From JANYIP01 sp031394045 (GTDB lineage Bacteria; Actinomycetota; Actinomycetes; Prado026), in contig JANMWN010000005.1 in the NCBI GenBank assembly GCA_031394045.1, positions 1 through 14,253 on the forward strand: a stretch of 14,253 nt of DNA, written 5' to 3'. The position numbers and the translations under genes were made by a program. The notes beneath the pieces are model-generated. The model worked only from the letters and a program-made list of their open reading frames with translations, was not told the origin of the DNA and did not search any database. Each line of letters starts with the position of its first letter. The first letter of the stretch is position 1. Shown in pieces: positions 6,986-12,543 of this stretch.

Positions 6986-8383
6986 ATGAGTGAAGACGGC
7001 TTCTCGCAGGACCTGGAGGACCGCCAGGCGCTTCGCCGGGTGGCGGGCCTCTCGACCGAGCTCCAGGACGTCACCGAGGTCGAGTACCGCCAGCTGCGCC
7101 TCGAGCGCGTGGTGCTGGTCGGCGTCTGGACCCAGGGCACGCTGGCCGAGGCCGAGACCTCGTTGCATGAGCTGGCGGCGCTCGCCGAGACGGCCGGGTC
7201 CGAGGTGCTCGACGCGCTGATCCAGCGGCGGGACAAGCCGGACGCGGCGACCTACATCGGGTCGGGCAAGGCCAAGGAGCTGCGCGACGTCGTGATCGCG
7301 ACCGGCGCCGACACCGTCATCTGCGACAACGAGCTCACCCCGGGCCAGCTGATCCAGCTCGAGGACGTCGTCAAGGTCAAGGTCATCGACCGCACCGCGC
7401 TGATCCTCGACATCTTCGCCCAGCACGCCAAGAGCCGTGAGGGCAAGGCTCAGGTCCAGCTGGCCCAGATGCAGTACATGCTGCCGAGGCTGCGCGGCTG
7501 GGGTCAGTCGATGTCTCGGCAGGCCGGTGGCCGGGTCGCCGGCGGTGGCGGCATCGGTACCCGTGGCCCCGGTGAGACCAAGATCGAGACCGACCGGCGC
7601 CGGATCCGTACGAAGATGGCCAAGCTGCGACGCGAGATCGGCGACATGAGCAAGGCCCGTACGACCATGCGGCAGGAACGGGTACGCGGCCAGGTGCCGT
7701 CGGTGGCCATCGCCGGGTACACCAACGCCGGCAAGTCGAGCCTGCTCAACCAGCTCACGGGCGCCGGTGCGCTGGGCGAGGACGCGCTGTTCGCCACCCT
7801 CGACCCGACCGTGCGCCAGGCCAGGGCCAAGGACGGCCGCGTCTACACGCTCACCGACACCGTCGGCTTCGTCCGCCACCTGCCGCACCAGCTGGTCGAG
7901 GCGTTCCGGTCGACCCTGGAGGAGGTGGCCGAGGCCGACCTGCTGCTACACGTCGTCGACGGCGCCCACGAGGACCCCGAGGGCCAGCTCGCCGCCGTAC
8001 GCGACGTGCTCCGCGACATCGACGCGATGGCCGTACCCGAGATCGTGGTGATCAACAAGGCCGACGCCGCCGACCCGATGGTCCTGGCCCGGCTGCTGCG
8101 TAACGAGCCGCACAGCGTCGTCGTCTCGGCGCTGACCGGGCAGGGCATCGAGGAGCTGCTGGCCGCGATCGAGCGCGACCTGCCGCGGCCGCGGATCGAG
8201 GTACGCGCGCTGGTGCCGTACTCGCAGGGAGCTCTGCTGGCCAGGGCGCACCGCGACGGGGTGGTGCTGTCCGCCGAGCACACCGGCGAGGGCACGCTGC
8301 TGCATGCGCTGGTCGGATCGATGCTGGCTGCGGAGCTCGAGGTGTTCGCCGCGCCGGACCCCGAGGTCTCGGCGGCCCGCTGA
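6986..8383 (+). CDS. hflX: Ribosome-associated GTPase HflX
   Basis: This encodes 465 aa from ATG at 6986, two bases after the previous stop. The same frame is open far upstream, but the conserved protein begins only here. HflX binds 50S/70S ribosomes and splits stalled or hibernating ones. Domain order is as expected: an N-terminal HflX domain (AATYIGSGKAKEL, ICDNELTPGQLIQLE, RTALILDIFAQHAKSREGK), a coiled linker with the signature GTRGPGETKIETDRR, then the GTPase domain. In the last, G1 is GYTNAGKS (244-251), G2 is near the threonine of ATLDPTVR, G3 is DTVGF (291-295) and G4 is NKAD (357-360). The length is typical of actinobacterial HflX. No strong ribosome binding site is visible, so coupling to the preceding gene is likely. 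Confidence 0.97.
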   Translation: MSEDGFSQDLEDRQALRRVAGLSTELQDVTEVEYRQLRLERVVLVGVWTQGTLAEAETSLHELAALAETAGSEVLDALIQRRDKPDAATYIGSGKAKELRDVVIATGADTVICDNELTPGQLIQLEDVVKVKVIDRTALILDIFAQHAKSREGKAQVQLAQMQYMLPRLRGWGQSMSRQAGGRVAGGGGIGTRGPGETKIETDRRRIRTKMAKLRREIGDMSKARTTMRQERVRGQVPSVAIAGYTNAGKSSLLNQLTGAGALGEDALFATLDPTVRQARAKDGRVYTLTDTVGFVRHLPHQLVEAFRSTLEEVAEADLLLHVVDGAHEDPEGQLAAVRDVLRDIDAMAVPEIVVINKADAADPMVLARLLRNEPHSVVVSALTGQGIEELLAAIERDLPRPRIEVRALVPYSQGALLARAHRDGVVLSAEHTGEGTLLHALVGSMLAAELEVFAAPDPEVSAAR

Positions 8384-8404
8384 TCATCGGTCGGTGACCG
8401 CAGG

Positions 8405-8410
8405 GACAAT
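8405..8410 (+). promoter_or_regulatory. Candidate -10 for a leaderless dinG transcript
   Basis: GACAAT is a near match to TANNNT and lies 6 nt before the GTG of dinG, the same geometry as at 181-193. There is no clear -35 box and no good ribosome binding site. A small inverted repeat (CGGTC-GGT-GACCG, 8388-8400) lies just upstream. This is weak evidence from spacing alone; dinG could equally be read through from hflX. Confidence 0.25.
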
Positions 8411-8416
8411 GGACCG

Positions 8417-10429
8417 GTGAAACGACCCGCGGCTCCCTCGGTGCGGCTCGACGACGCCCTGGACGCCGCCGTCAGCGCGATCGGCGGTGAGCCCCGCGAG
8501 GGACAACGGCTGATGGCGCAGGCGGTGGCGCACGCGATCGAGAGCGGCGAGCACCTGCTCGTGCAGGCCGGTACCGGCACCGGCAAGTCGTTGGCCTACC
8601 TCGTACCTGCGCTGCTGCACAGCGTCACCGACAAGCAGCCGGTGATCGTCGCCACCGCCACCATCGCGCTCCAGCGCCAGCTCGTCGAGCGCGACCTGCC
8701 CCAGCTCGTCTCGGCGCTGGCGCCCGTGCTCGGGCACCGGCCGGAGTTCGCGATCCTGAAGGGCCGGAACAACTATGCCTGCCTGCACCGGCTGTCCGAG
8801 GGTGCGCCGGACGAGGGCGCCGACGACGGGACCTTGTTCGACCCGGCACCCTCGACCGCGCTCGGGCGTGACGTCGTACGCATCCGGACCTGGGCCGACG
8901 AGACCGAGACCGGTGACCGCGACGAGATCGTGCCCGCGCCCCTCGACCGGGCCTGGCGAGCGTTGTCGGTCACGGCGCACGAGTGCGTGGGCCCGTCGCG
9001 GTGCAGCTATGCCGCCGAGTGCTTCTCGGAGCGGGCCAGGGAGCGGGCCCGCAACGCCGACGTCGTCGTGACCAACCACGCGATGCTGACCATCGACGCG
9101 TTCTCGGGCATCCCCCTGCTGCCCGAGCACCGGGTCGTCGTCGTCGACGAGGCGCACGAGCTCGTCGACCGCGCCACCGGAGCGATCACCGACGAGCTCA
9201 CCGCGGCGATGGTCGAGCGGGCCGCACGACGGATCAAGCGGTACGTCGCCGCCGAGACCGCCGAGGCGCTGACGCTGGCGGCCGAGGCGCTGGAGGAGGC
9301 GCTGCGCGAGGCCGAGCCGGGGCGGGTCGACCAGGCGCGTGGGCTGCTGTTCGACGCACTGACCGCCGTGCGCGACGTGGGCCATATGGCGCTGACCGAG
9401 ACCTCGGGCCGCGACAAGGGGGCCGACCCGCAGGACGGTCCTGACGCTGCTCGCGTCCAGGCCCGCGCGGCCATCGAGGAGCTGCACGAGATCGCGGGCC
9501 GGGTGGTCGCGGCGGGGTCGGACGACGTCGTCTGGATCACCCACTCGGAGCGGCGGCCGCCAGCCCTGTGGCGGGCGCCGCTGTCGGTGTCGGGGCTGCT
9601 GCGCGAGAAGCTGTTCGACACGGCGGCGGTGGTGCTCACCTCGGCCACGCTCGAGCTGGGCGGGTCGTTCGACTCGGTGGCGGCCACGCTCGGGCTGGTC
9701 GGTGACGAGGCGCCGTCCTGGCAGGGCATCGACGTCGGCTCGCCGTTCGACTACGGCCGGCAGGCGATCCTGTACGTCGCGCGGTCGTTGCCGGCGCCGG
9801 GGCGCGACGGGCCCTCCGAGGCGTTCCTGGTCGAGCTGGCCGAGCTGATCGAGGCGGCCGGCGGACGGACCCTCGGGCTGTTCTCCTCGCAGCGGGCCGC
9901 CGAGCAGGCGGCCGCCCAGCTGCGCGAGCGGCTGACCGTACCCGTGCTGTGCCAGGGCGACGACTCCACCGCTGAGCTGGTCCGCCAGTTTTCCGCTGAC
10001 CCGGCCACCTGCCTGTTCGGGACGCTCTCGCTGTGGCAGGGCGTGGACGTTCCCGGCCCGGCCTGCCAGCTCGTGGTGATCGACCGGATCCCGTTCCCGC
10101 GGCCGGACGACCCGCTGGTCAAGGCGCGGCAGGATGCGGCGGGGCCGGCCGGGTTCATGGCGGTCAGCGCCGCCGGCGCTGCGCTGCTGCTGGCGCAGGG
10201 GGCCGGCCGGCTGATCCGTTCGTCGACCGACCGCGGGGTCGTGGCGGTGCTGGACTCGCGGCTGGCCACGGCGCGGTACGGCGGGTTCCTGCGCCGGTCG
10301 CTGCCGCCGTTCTGGCCGACCGACGACCCCGAGCAGGTCCGCCGCTCCCTGCGTGCCCTCGACGCCGCCGCGCGTGACGCCGCTGGCGAGGCCGCTGAGC
10401 CGGTGGCCGACGAGGTCGAGTCCGGGTGA
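8417..10429 (+). CDS. dinG: DinG-family ATP-dependent DNA helicase (XPD-like, Fe-S)
   Basis: This encodes 670 aa from GTG. DinG is a superfamily 2 5'-3' helicase that unwinds R-loops, D-loops and forked DNA. Visible are Walker A AGTGTGKS (GTGTGKS at 52-58), motif Ia ATATIALQRQLVE, four cysteines C122, C190, C196 and C202 spaced as in the XPD/DinG 4Fe-4S domain, VVTNHAML, and the DEAH box at 244-247. Further on are LTSATL, GLFSSQRAAEQAA, and the C-terminal motifs FGTLSLWQGVDVPG and QGAGRLIRSSTDRGVV. All helicase motifs are intact. No exonuclease domain is fused, unlike Bacillus DinG. It follows hflX by 33 nt and converges on lexA. I found no GAAC-N4-GTTC box upstream, so SOS control of this copy is not supported by sequence. 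Confidence 0.95.
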   Translation: MKRPAAPSVRLDDALDAAVSAIGGEPREGQRLMAQAVAHAIESGEHLLVQAGTGTGKSLAYLVPALLHSVTDKQPVIVATATIALQRQLVERDLPQLVSALAPVLGHRPEFAILKGRNNYACLHRLSEGAPDEGADDGTLFDPAPSTALGRDVVRIRTWADETETGDRDEIVPAPLDRAWRALSVTAHECVGPSRCSYAAECFSERARERARNADVVVTNHAMLTIDAFSGIPLLPEHRVVVVDEAHELVDRATGAITDELTAAMVERAARRIKRYVAAETAEALTLAAEALEEALREAEPGRVDQARGLLFDALTAVRDVGHMALTETSGRDKGADPQDGPDAARVQARAAIEELHEIAGRVVAAGSDDVVWITHSERRPPALWRAPLSVSGLLREKLFDTAAVVLTSATLELGGSFDSVAATLGLVGDEAPSWQGIDVGSPFDYGRQAILYVARSLPAPGRDGPSEAFLVELAELIEAAGGRTLGLFSSQRAAEQAAAQLRERLTVPVLCQGDDSTAELVRQFSADPATCLFGTLSLWQGVDVPGPACQLVVIDRIPFPRPDDPLVKARQDAAGPAGFMAVSAAGAALLLAQGAGRLIRSSTDRGVVAVLDSRLATARYGGFLRRSLPPFWPTDDPEQVRRSLRALDAAARDAAGEAAEPVADEVESG

Positions 10430-10459
10430 GCGAGCGCCGGAGCGCGCACCCACCCGGAC
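10420..10459. terminator. Possible bidirectional terminator hairpin between dinG and lexA
   Basis: The convergent gap holds an inverted repeat: GTCCGGGTG (10420-10428, overlapping the dinG stop) pairs with CACCCGGAC (10451-10459). A smaller GCGC-CGGA-GCGC hairpin can form inside the loop. There is no T-run on either strand, so it would be a G+C-rich, U-less terminator of the kind proposed for actinobacteria, or simply a structured 3' end for both messages. Confidence 0.4.
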
Positions 10460-10466
10460 CCGAGAG

Positions 10467-11138
10467 CTAGAGGCGCCGAAGGACGGCGGTGACCTTGCCG
10501 AGGATGGTGGCGAAGTCGCCGTCGATGGGTGAGTAGTTCGGGTTGTGCGGCATCAGCCACACGTGCCCGTCCCGCCGCTTGAACGTCTTGACCGTGGCCT
10601 CGCCGTCAAGCATCGCCGCGACTATGTCGCCGTTCTCGGCGTCCTGCGCAGGGCGTACGACCACCCAGTCGCCGTCGCAGATCGCCGCGTCGACCATCGA
10701 GTCGCCGACCACAGCCAGCATGAACATCGGGCCCTCGCCGACGAGCTGACGGGGGAGGGCGAACACGTCCTCGACCGCCTGCTCGGCCAGGATCGGTCCA
10801 CCGGCGGCGATCCGGCCCACCAGGGGTACGTACGACGGCGTCGGCCGGTCGTCGCCCTCGCCGGTCGCGTCGACGACCTCCGGGCTGCGTACCTCGATCG
10901 CACGGGGGCGGTTGGGGTCGCGCCGGATGAAGCCCTTGCGTTCGAGCGTGGCCAGCTGGTGGGCCACCGACGACGGTGACGTCAGCCCGACGGCCTCGCC
11001 GATCTCACGCATCGAGGGCGGGTAGCCGCGCCGTTCGACCGCGTCCCTGATCACCTCGAGGACCCTGCGCTGACGGGGAGTGAGCCCGTTCTCGTCGGGG
11101 GGCCCGTCAGGGATCTCGTGCACGCGTTGGTCGCTCAC
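10467..11138 (-). CDS. lexA: SOS transcriptional repressor LexA
   Basis: This encodes 223 aa from GTG at 11138. A strong GAAGGAG ribosome binding site lies at 11144-11150 with 5-nt spacing; a longer in-frame start at 11168 would bury that site. The N-terminal winged helix has LTPRQRRVLEVIRDAV and the recognition-helix region GLTSPSSVAHQLATLERKGF. The C-terminal S24 peptidase-like domain has VGRIAAGGPILAE with the A112-G113 self-cleavage bond, GDSMVDAAI with catalytic S147, and EATVKTFKR with catalytic K184. All residues needed for RecA-stimulated autocleavage are present. It represses SOS genes until DNA damage. LexA-type boxes lie in its own upstream region, so it should be autoregulated, and it diverges from a LysM gene probably under the same control. 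Confidence 0.97.
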   Translation of the reverse strand: MSDQRVHEIPDGPPDENGLTPRQRRVLEVIRDAVERRGYPPSMREIGEAVGLTSPSSVAHQLATLERKGFIRRDPNRPRAIEVRSPEVVDATGEGDDRPTPSYVPLVGRIAAGGPILAEQAVEDVFALPRQLVGEGPMFMLAVVGDSMVDAAICDGDWVVVRPAQDAENGDIVAAMLDGEATVKTFKRRDGHVWLMPHNPNYSPIDGDFATILGKVTAVLRRL

Positions 11139-11198
11139 GCCGTCTCCTTCTCGCGACCGAGCTCGCAACCGAGCTCGGAACTGTCGGACCGTGGCGGC

Positions 11199-11228
11199 AG
11201 GCTACCCCCAGTCGAACAGATGTTTCAA
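11199..11228 (-). promoter_or_regulatory. lexA promoter
   Basis: On the minus strand, TTGAAA (11223-11228) serves as -35 and TAGCCT (11199-11204) as -10, separated by 18 nt, a good match to the actinobacterial housekeeping pattern TTGACN/TANNNT. The -35 lies at the very centre of the LexA-box palindrome, so bound LexA would block polymerase. The predicted start is near 11192, leaving a leader of about 50 nt with the ribosome binding site. Confidence 0.55.
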
Positions 11229-11240
11229 ACATCTGTTCGA
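11212..11240. promoter_or_regulatory. Double LexA operator forming one 29-nt palindrome
   Basis: TCGAACAGATGTTT and its exact reverse complement flank a single C at 11226, giving 14-bp perfect arms. Each arm holds a LexA-box variant of the actinobacterial GAAC-N4-GTTC consensus: GAACAGATGTTT at 11214-11225 and AAACATCTGTTC at 11227-11238, centres 13 bp apart. The site overlaps the lexA -35, fitting autorepression. It lies between lexA and the divergent LysM gene and could influence both. Confidence 0.8.
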
Positions 11241-11270
11241 AGAAGTTGCCCGTGTCGGGCCTGTCAGCAC

Positions 11271-11299
11271 TCGACAGCCGGCTGGCACGGGTGTACAAC
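11271..11299 (+). promoter_or_regulatory. Candidate promoter of the LysM gene
   Basis: TCGACA (11271-11276) and TACAAC (11294-11299) are spaced by 17 nt and resemble -35 and -10 elements, although the -10 lacks the terminal T. The predicted start near 11306 would place the perfect LexA box (11316-11331) just downstream of +1, where it would act as a roadblock operator. Confidence 0.4.
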
Positions 11300-11315
11300 T
11301 CGTACAAGCGTTCGA

Positions 11316-11331
11316 TCGAACATCCGTTCGA
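11316..11331. promoter_or_regulatory. Perfect LexA (SOS) box upstream of the LysM gene
   Basis: TCGAACATCCGTTCGA matches the actinobacterial/Gram-positive SOS consensus exactly (GAAC-N4-GTTC with TC and GA flanks). It lies 45 nt upstream of the LysM gene's ATG and about 90 nt from the double operator. An overlapping GTTCGATCGAAC palindrome begins at 11310. Confidence 0.85.
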
Positions 11332-11375
11332 GCACAGACTCAGGGGTCGACGTATCGAAGGGCAGGACCACTCTC

Positions 11376-11726
11376 ATGGCGCTCACCACCATCTCGGCAA
11401 GGACGGCCAGCCGGCCGATCGAGTTCGCGCCTGTACGGATGACCGGCCGCGGCCGCGTGGTCTTAGTGCTCGCACTGGTTCTGATCGCGTTCCTCGCCGT
11501 CTCGCTGCTCCGCACGGGCACCCAGGCCGGCGCTGGTACGGCATCCACCGGCAGCGCCACCCGTACCGTCACCGTGCACGCCGGCGAGACGCTCTGGCAG
11601 ATCGCGCTCCAGGTGGCCCCGAGCGTCGACCCGCGCGACACGATCGACCGGATCCGTGACCTGAACTCCCTTGACACCACGGTTGTCCAGGCCGGCCAGC
11701 GGCTGATCGTGCCCGCTGCCAGTTAG
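11376..11726 (+). CDS. Membrane-anchored LysM protein, probable SOS-induced division inhibitor (YneA/Rv2719c-like)
   Basis: This encodes 116 aa from ATG at 11376, with AGGA eight nt upstream. Upstream in-frame codons cover the LexA box and are unlikely to be coding. The architecture is a short basic cytoplasmic tail, one transmembrane helix (VVLVLALVLIAFLAVSLL, about 28-45), a Gly/Thr/Ser-rich linker, and one LysM domain (about 64-113) with VHAGETLWQIALQV and the closing VQAGQRLIVPA. LysM binds peptidoglycan, so the domain is outside the cell. A single-TM plus LysM protein encoded divergently from lexA is the arrangement of B. subtilis yneA and M. tuberculosis Rv2719c, both damage-induced genes that delay division. 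With a perfect LexA box at its promoter, the same role is likely here. No catalytic hydrolase domain is present. Confidence 0.85.
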   Translation: MALTTISARTASRPIEFAPVRMTGRGRVVLVLALVLIAFLAVSLLRTGTQAGAGTASTGSATRTVTVHAGETLWQIALQVAPSVDPRDTIDRIRDLNSLDTTVVQAGQRLIVPAAS

Positions 11727-11775
11727 CCGGGTCGAGAGCAGACACGCCGGGGGCGCGCCAAGACCGCGAAAGTAC

Positions 11776-11804
11776 TGGACACGATGGGGCTGGGCGTCTA
11801 CGGT
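11776..11804 (+). promoter_or_regulatory. Probable nrdR-nrdJ promoter
   Basis: TGGACA (11776-11781) and TACGGT (11799-11804) are separated by 17 nt and fit TTGACN/TANNNT. Transcription would start near 11811, inside the first candidate NrdR box, leaving a leader of about 130 nt. No competing promoter is as good between 11727 and 11942. Confidence 0.5.
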
Positions 11805-11807
11805 TCA

Positions 11808-11855
11808 CCACATCTAGTAGTGACATCGATGTAATTAGTCCACAGGTTGTGGTTC
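11808..11855. promoter_or_regulatory. Candidate pair of NrdR boxes
   Basis: NrdR binds two 16-bp boxes (ACACWATATNTWGTGT-like) separated by about 15-16 bp. CCACATCTAGTAGTGA (11808-11823) keeps CAC-N8-GTG and is a partial palindrome. A second, weaker site starts 32 bp later (11840-11855, beginning CCACAGGTTG), giving a three-helical-turn offset. Box 1 covers the predicted transcription start. The first box is fairly convincing; the second rests mainly on spacing. The second also overlaps a DnaA-box-like TAGTCCACA. Confidence 0.5.
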
Positions 11856-11942
11856 TGAGTGCACAGGTGCCGACTACTTACCCCCAGGCTTATCGCGAGT
11901 TACCCCCAGGTTCTCCCCAGCTCGATCCACAGGAGCGGCCCC

Positions 11943-12443
11943 GTGCACTGCCCGTTCTGCCGCCACGACGACTCCCGGGTCGTCGACTCCCGCGCAGCCG
12001 ACGACGGCACGTCCATCCGTCGCCGCCGGCAGTGCCCAGAGTGCGGCCGGCGGTTCACCACGGTCGAGACCGCGAGCCTGACCGTCATCAAGCGGTCCGG
12101 CGCGGCCGAGCCGTTCAGCCGGGCCAAGGTGCTGGCCGGCGTACGCAAGGCCTGCCAGGGCCGTCCGGTGACCGAGGACGACCTCGCGCTGATGGCCCAC
12201 CGGGTCGAGGAGTCCGTCCGTGCCTCCGGGGCGGCCGAGCTCGAGGCGCACGAGGTGGGCCTGGCCATCCTCGGCCCGCTGCGCGAGCTCGACGAGGTGG
12301 CCTACCTACGCTTCGCTTCGGTCTACCGCGGCTTCGAGTCGCTGGCCGACTTCGAGGCCGAGATCGGGCTGCTGAGGGCTGAGCGCGATCTCACGAGCAT
12401 CCCTCACCAAACAGACAAACCGACCGATCTTGCGGCGACCTAG
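11943..12443 (+). CDS. nrdR: Transcriptional repressor NrdR
   Basis: This encodes 166 aa from GTG at 11943, with AGGAG at 11931-11935 and 7-nt spacing. The frame is open upstream, but conserved NrdR sequence starts exactly at VHCPFCRHDDSRVVDSR. The zinc ribbon uses C3, C6, C31 and C34 (CPFC ... CPEC), followed by GRRFTTVE. The ATP-cone begins VIKRSGAAEPFSRAKVLAGV and ends with the VAYLRFASVYRGFESLADFEAEI signature. NrdR senses dATP/ATP and represses ribonucleotide reductase operons. Directly upstream of nrdJ on the same strand, it probably controls its own transcript and nrdJ through the boxes at 11808-11855. The C-terminal tail after residue 145 is variable. Confidence 0.97.
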   Translation: MHCPFCRHDDSRVVDSRAADDGTSIRRRRQCPECGRRFTTVETASLTVIKRSGAAEPFSRAKVLAGVRKACQGRPVTEDDLALMAHRVEESVRASGAAELEAHEVGLAILGPLRELDEVAYLRFASVYRGFESLADFEAEIGLLRAERDLTSIPHQTDKPTDLAAT

Positions 12444-12498
12444 CCGCCCGCGTACCACCCCGCCGGAAGGAAGCCCGGCATCCCCCTCGTTGTTCTCC

Positions 12499-12524
12499 AA
12501 GCGTTCAACAAGCATTCAACAAGC
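12499..12524 (+). repeat. 11-bp tandem repeat in the nrdR-nrdJ gap
   Basis: AAGCGTTCAAC (12499-12509) is followed at once by AAGCATTCAAC (12510-12520) and a partial AAGC (12521-12524). The two full units differ at one base. The repeat is A+T-richer than its surroundings and lies just upstream of the nrdJ ribosome binding site, within the 100-nt gap. A short GCCGG/CCGGC hairpin precedes it. The function is unknown; it may be an unstructured leader or a protein site. Confidence 0.6.
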
Positions 12525-12543
12525 AGAGTCCTGAAGGAGTGAG

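Noticed and set aside
8384..8416. SOS (LexA) box upstream of dinG
   Set aside because: dinG is damage-inducible in E. coli, but I found no GAAC-N4-GTTC or near match in the gap or at the end of hflX.
8384..10453. 689-aa open frame on the minus strand opposite dinG
   Set aside because: It is the mirror of a high-G+C coding region: low-complexity Arg/Gly/Pro composition, no family motifs, and full overlap with an intact helicase gene.
11727..11775. Rho-independent terminator after the LysM gene
   Set aside because: The stretch is G+C-rich but shows no stable inverted repeat followed by a T-run.
12444..12543. Cobalamin riboswitch before nrdJ
   Set aside because: The gap is only 100 nt and lacks an obvious B12-box-like core; it holds a short hairpin and the 11-bp repeats instead.
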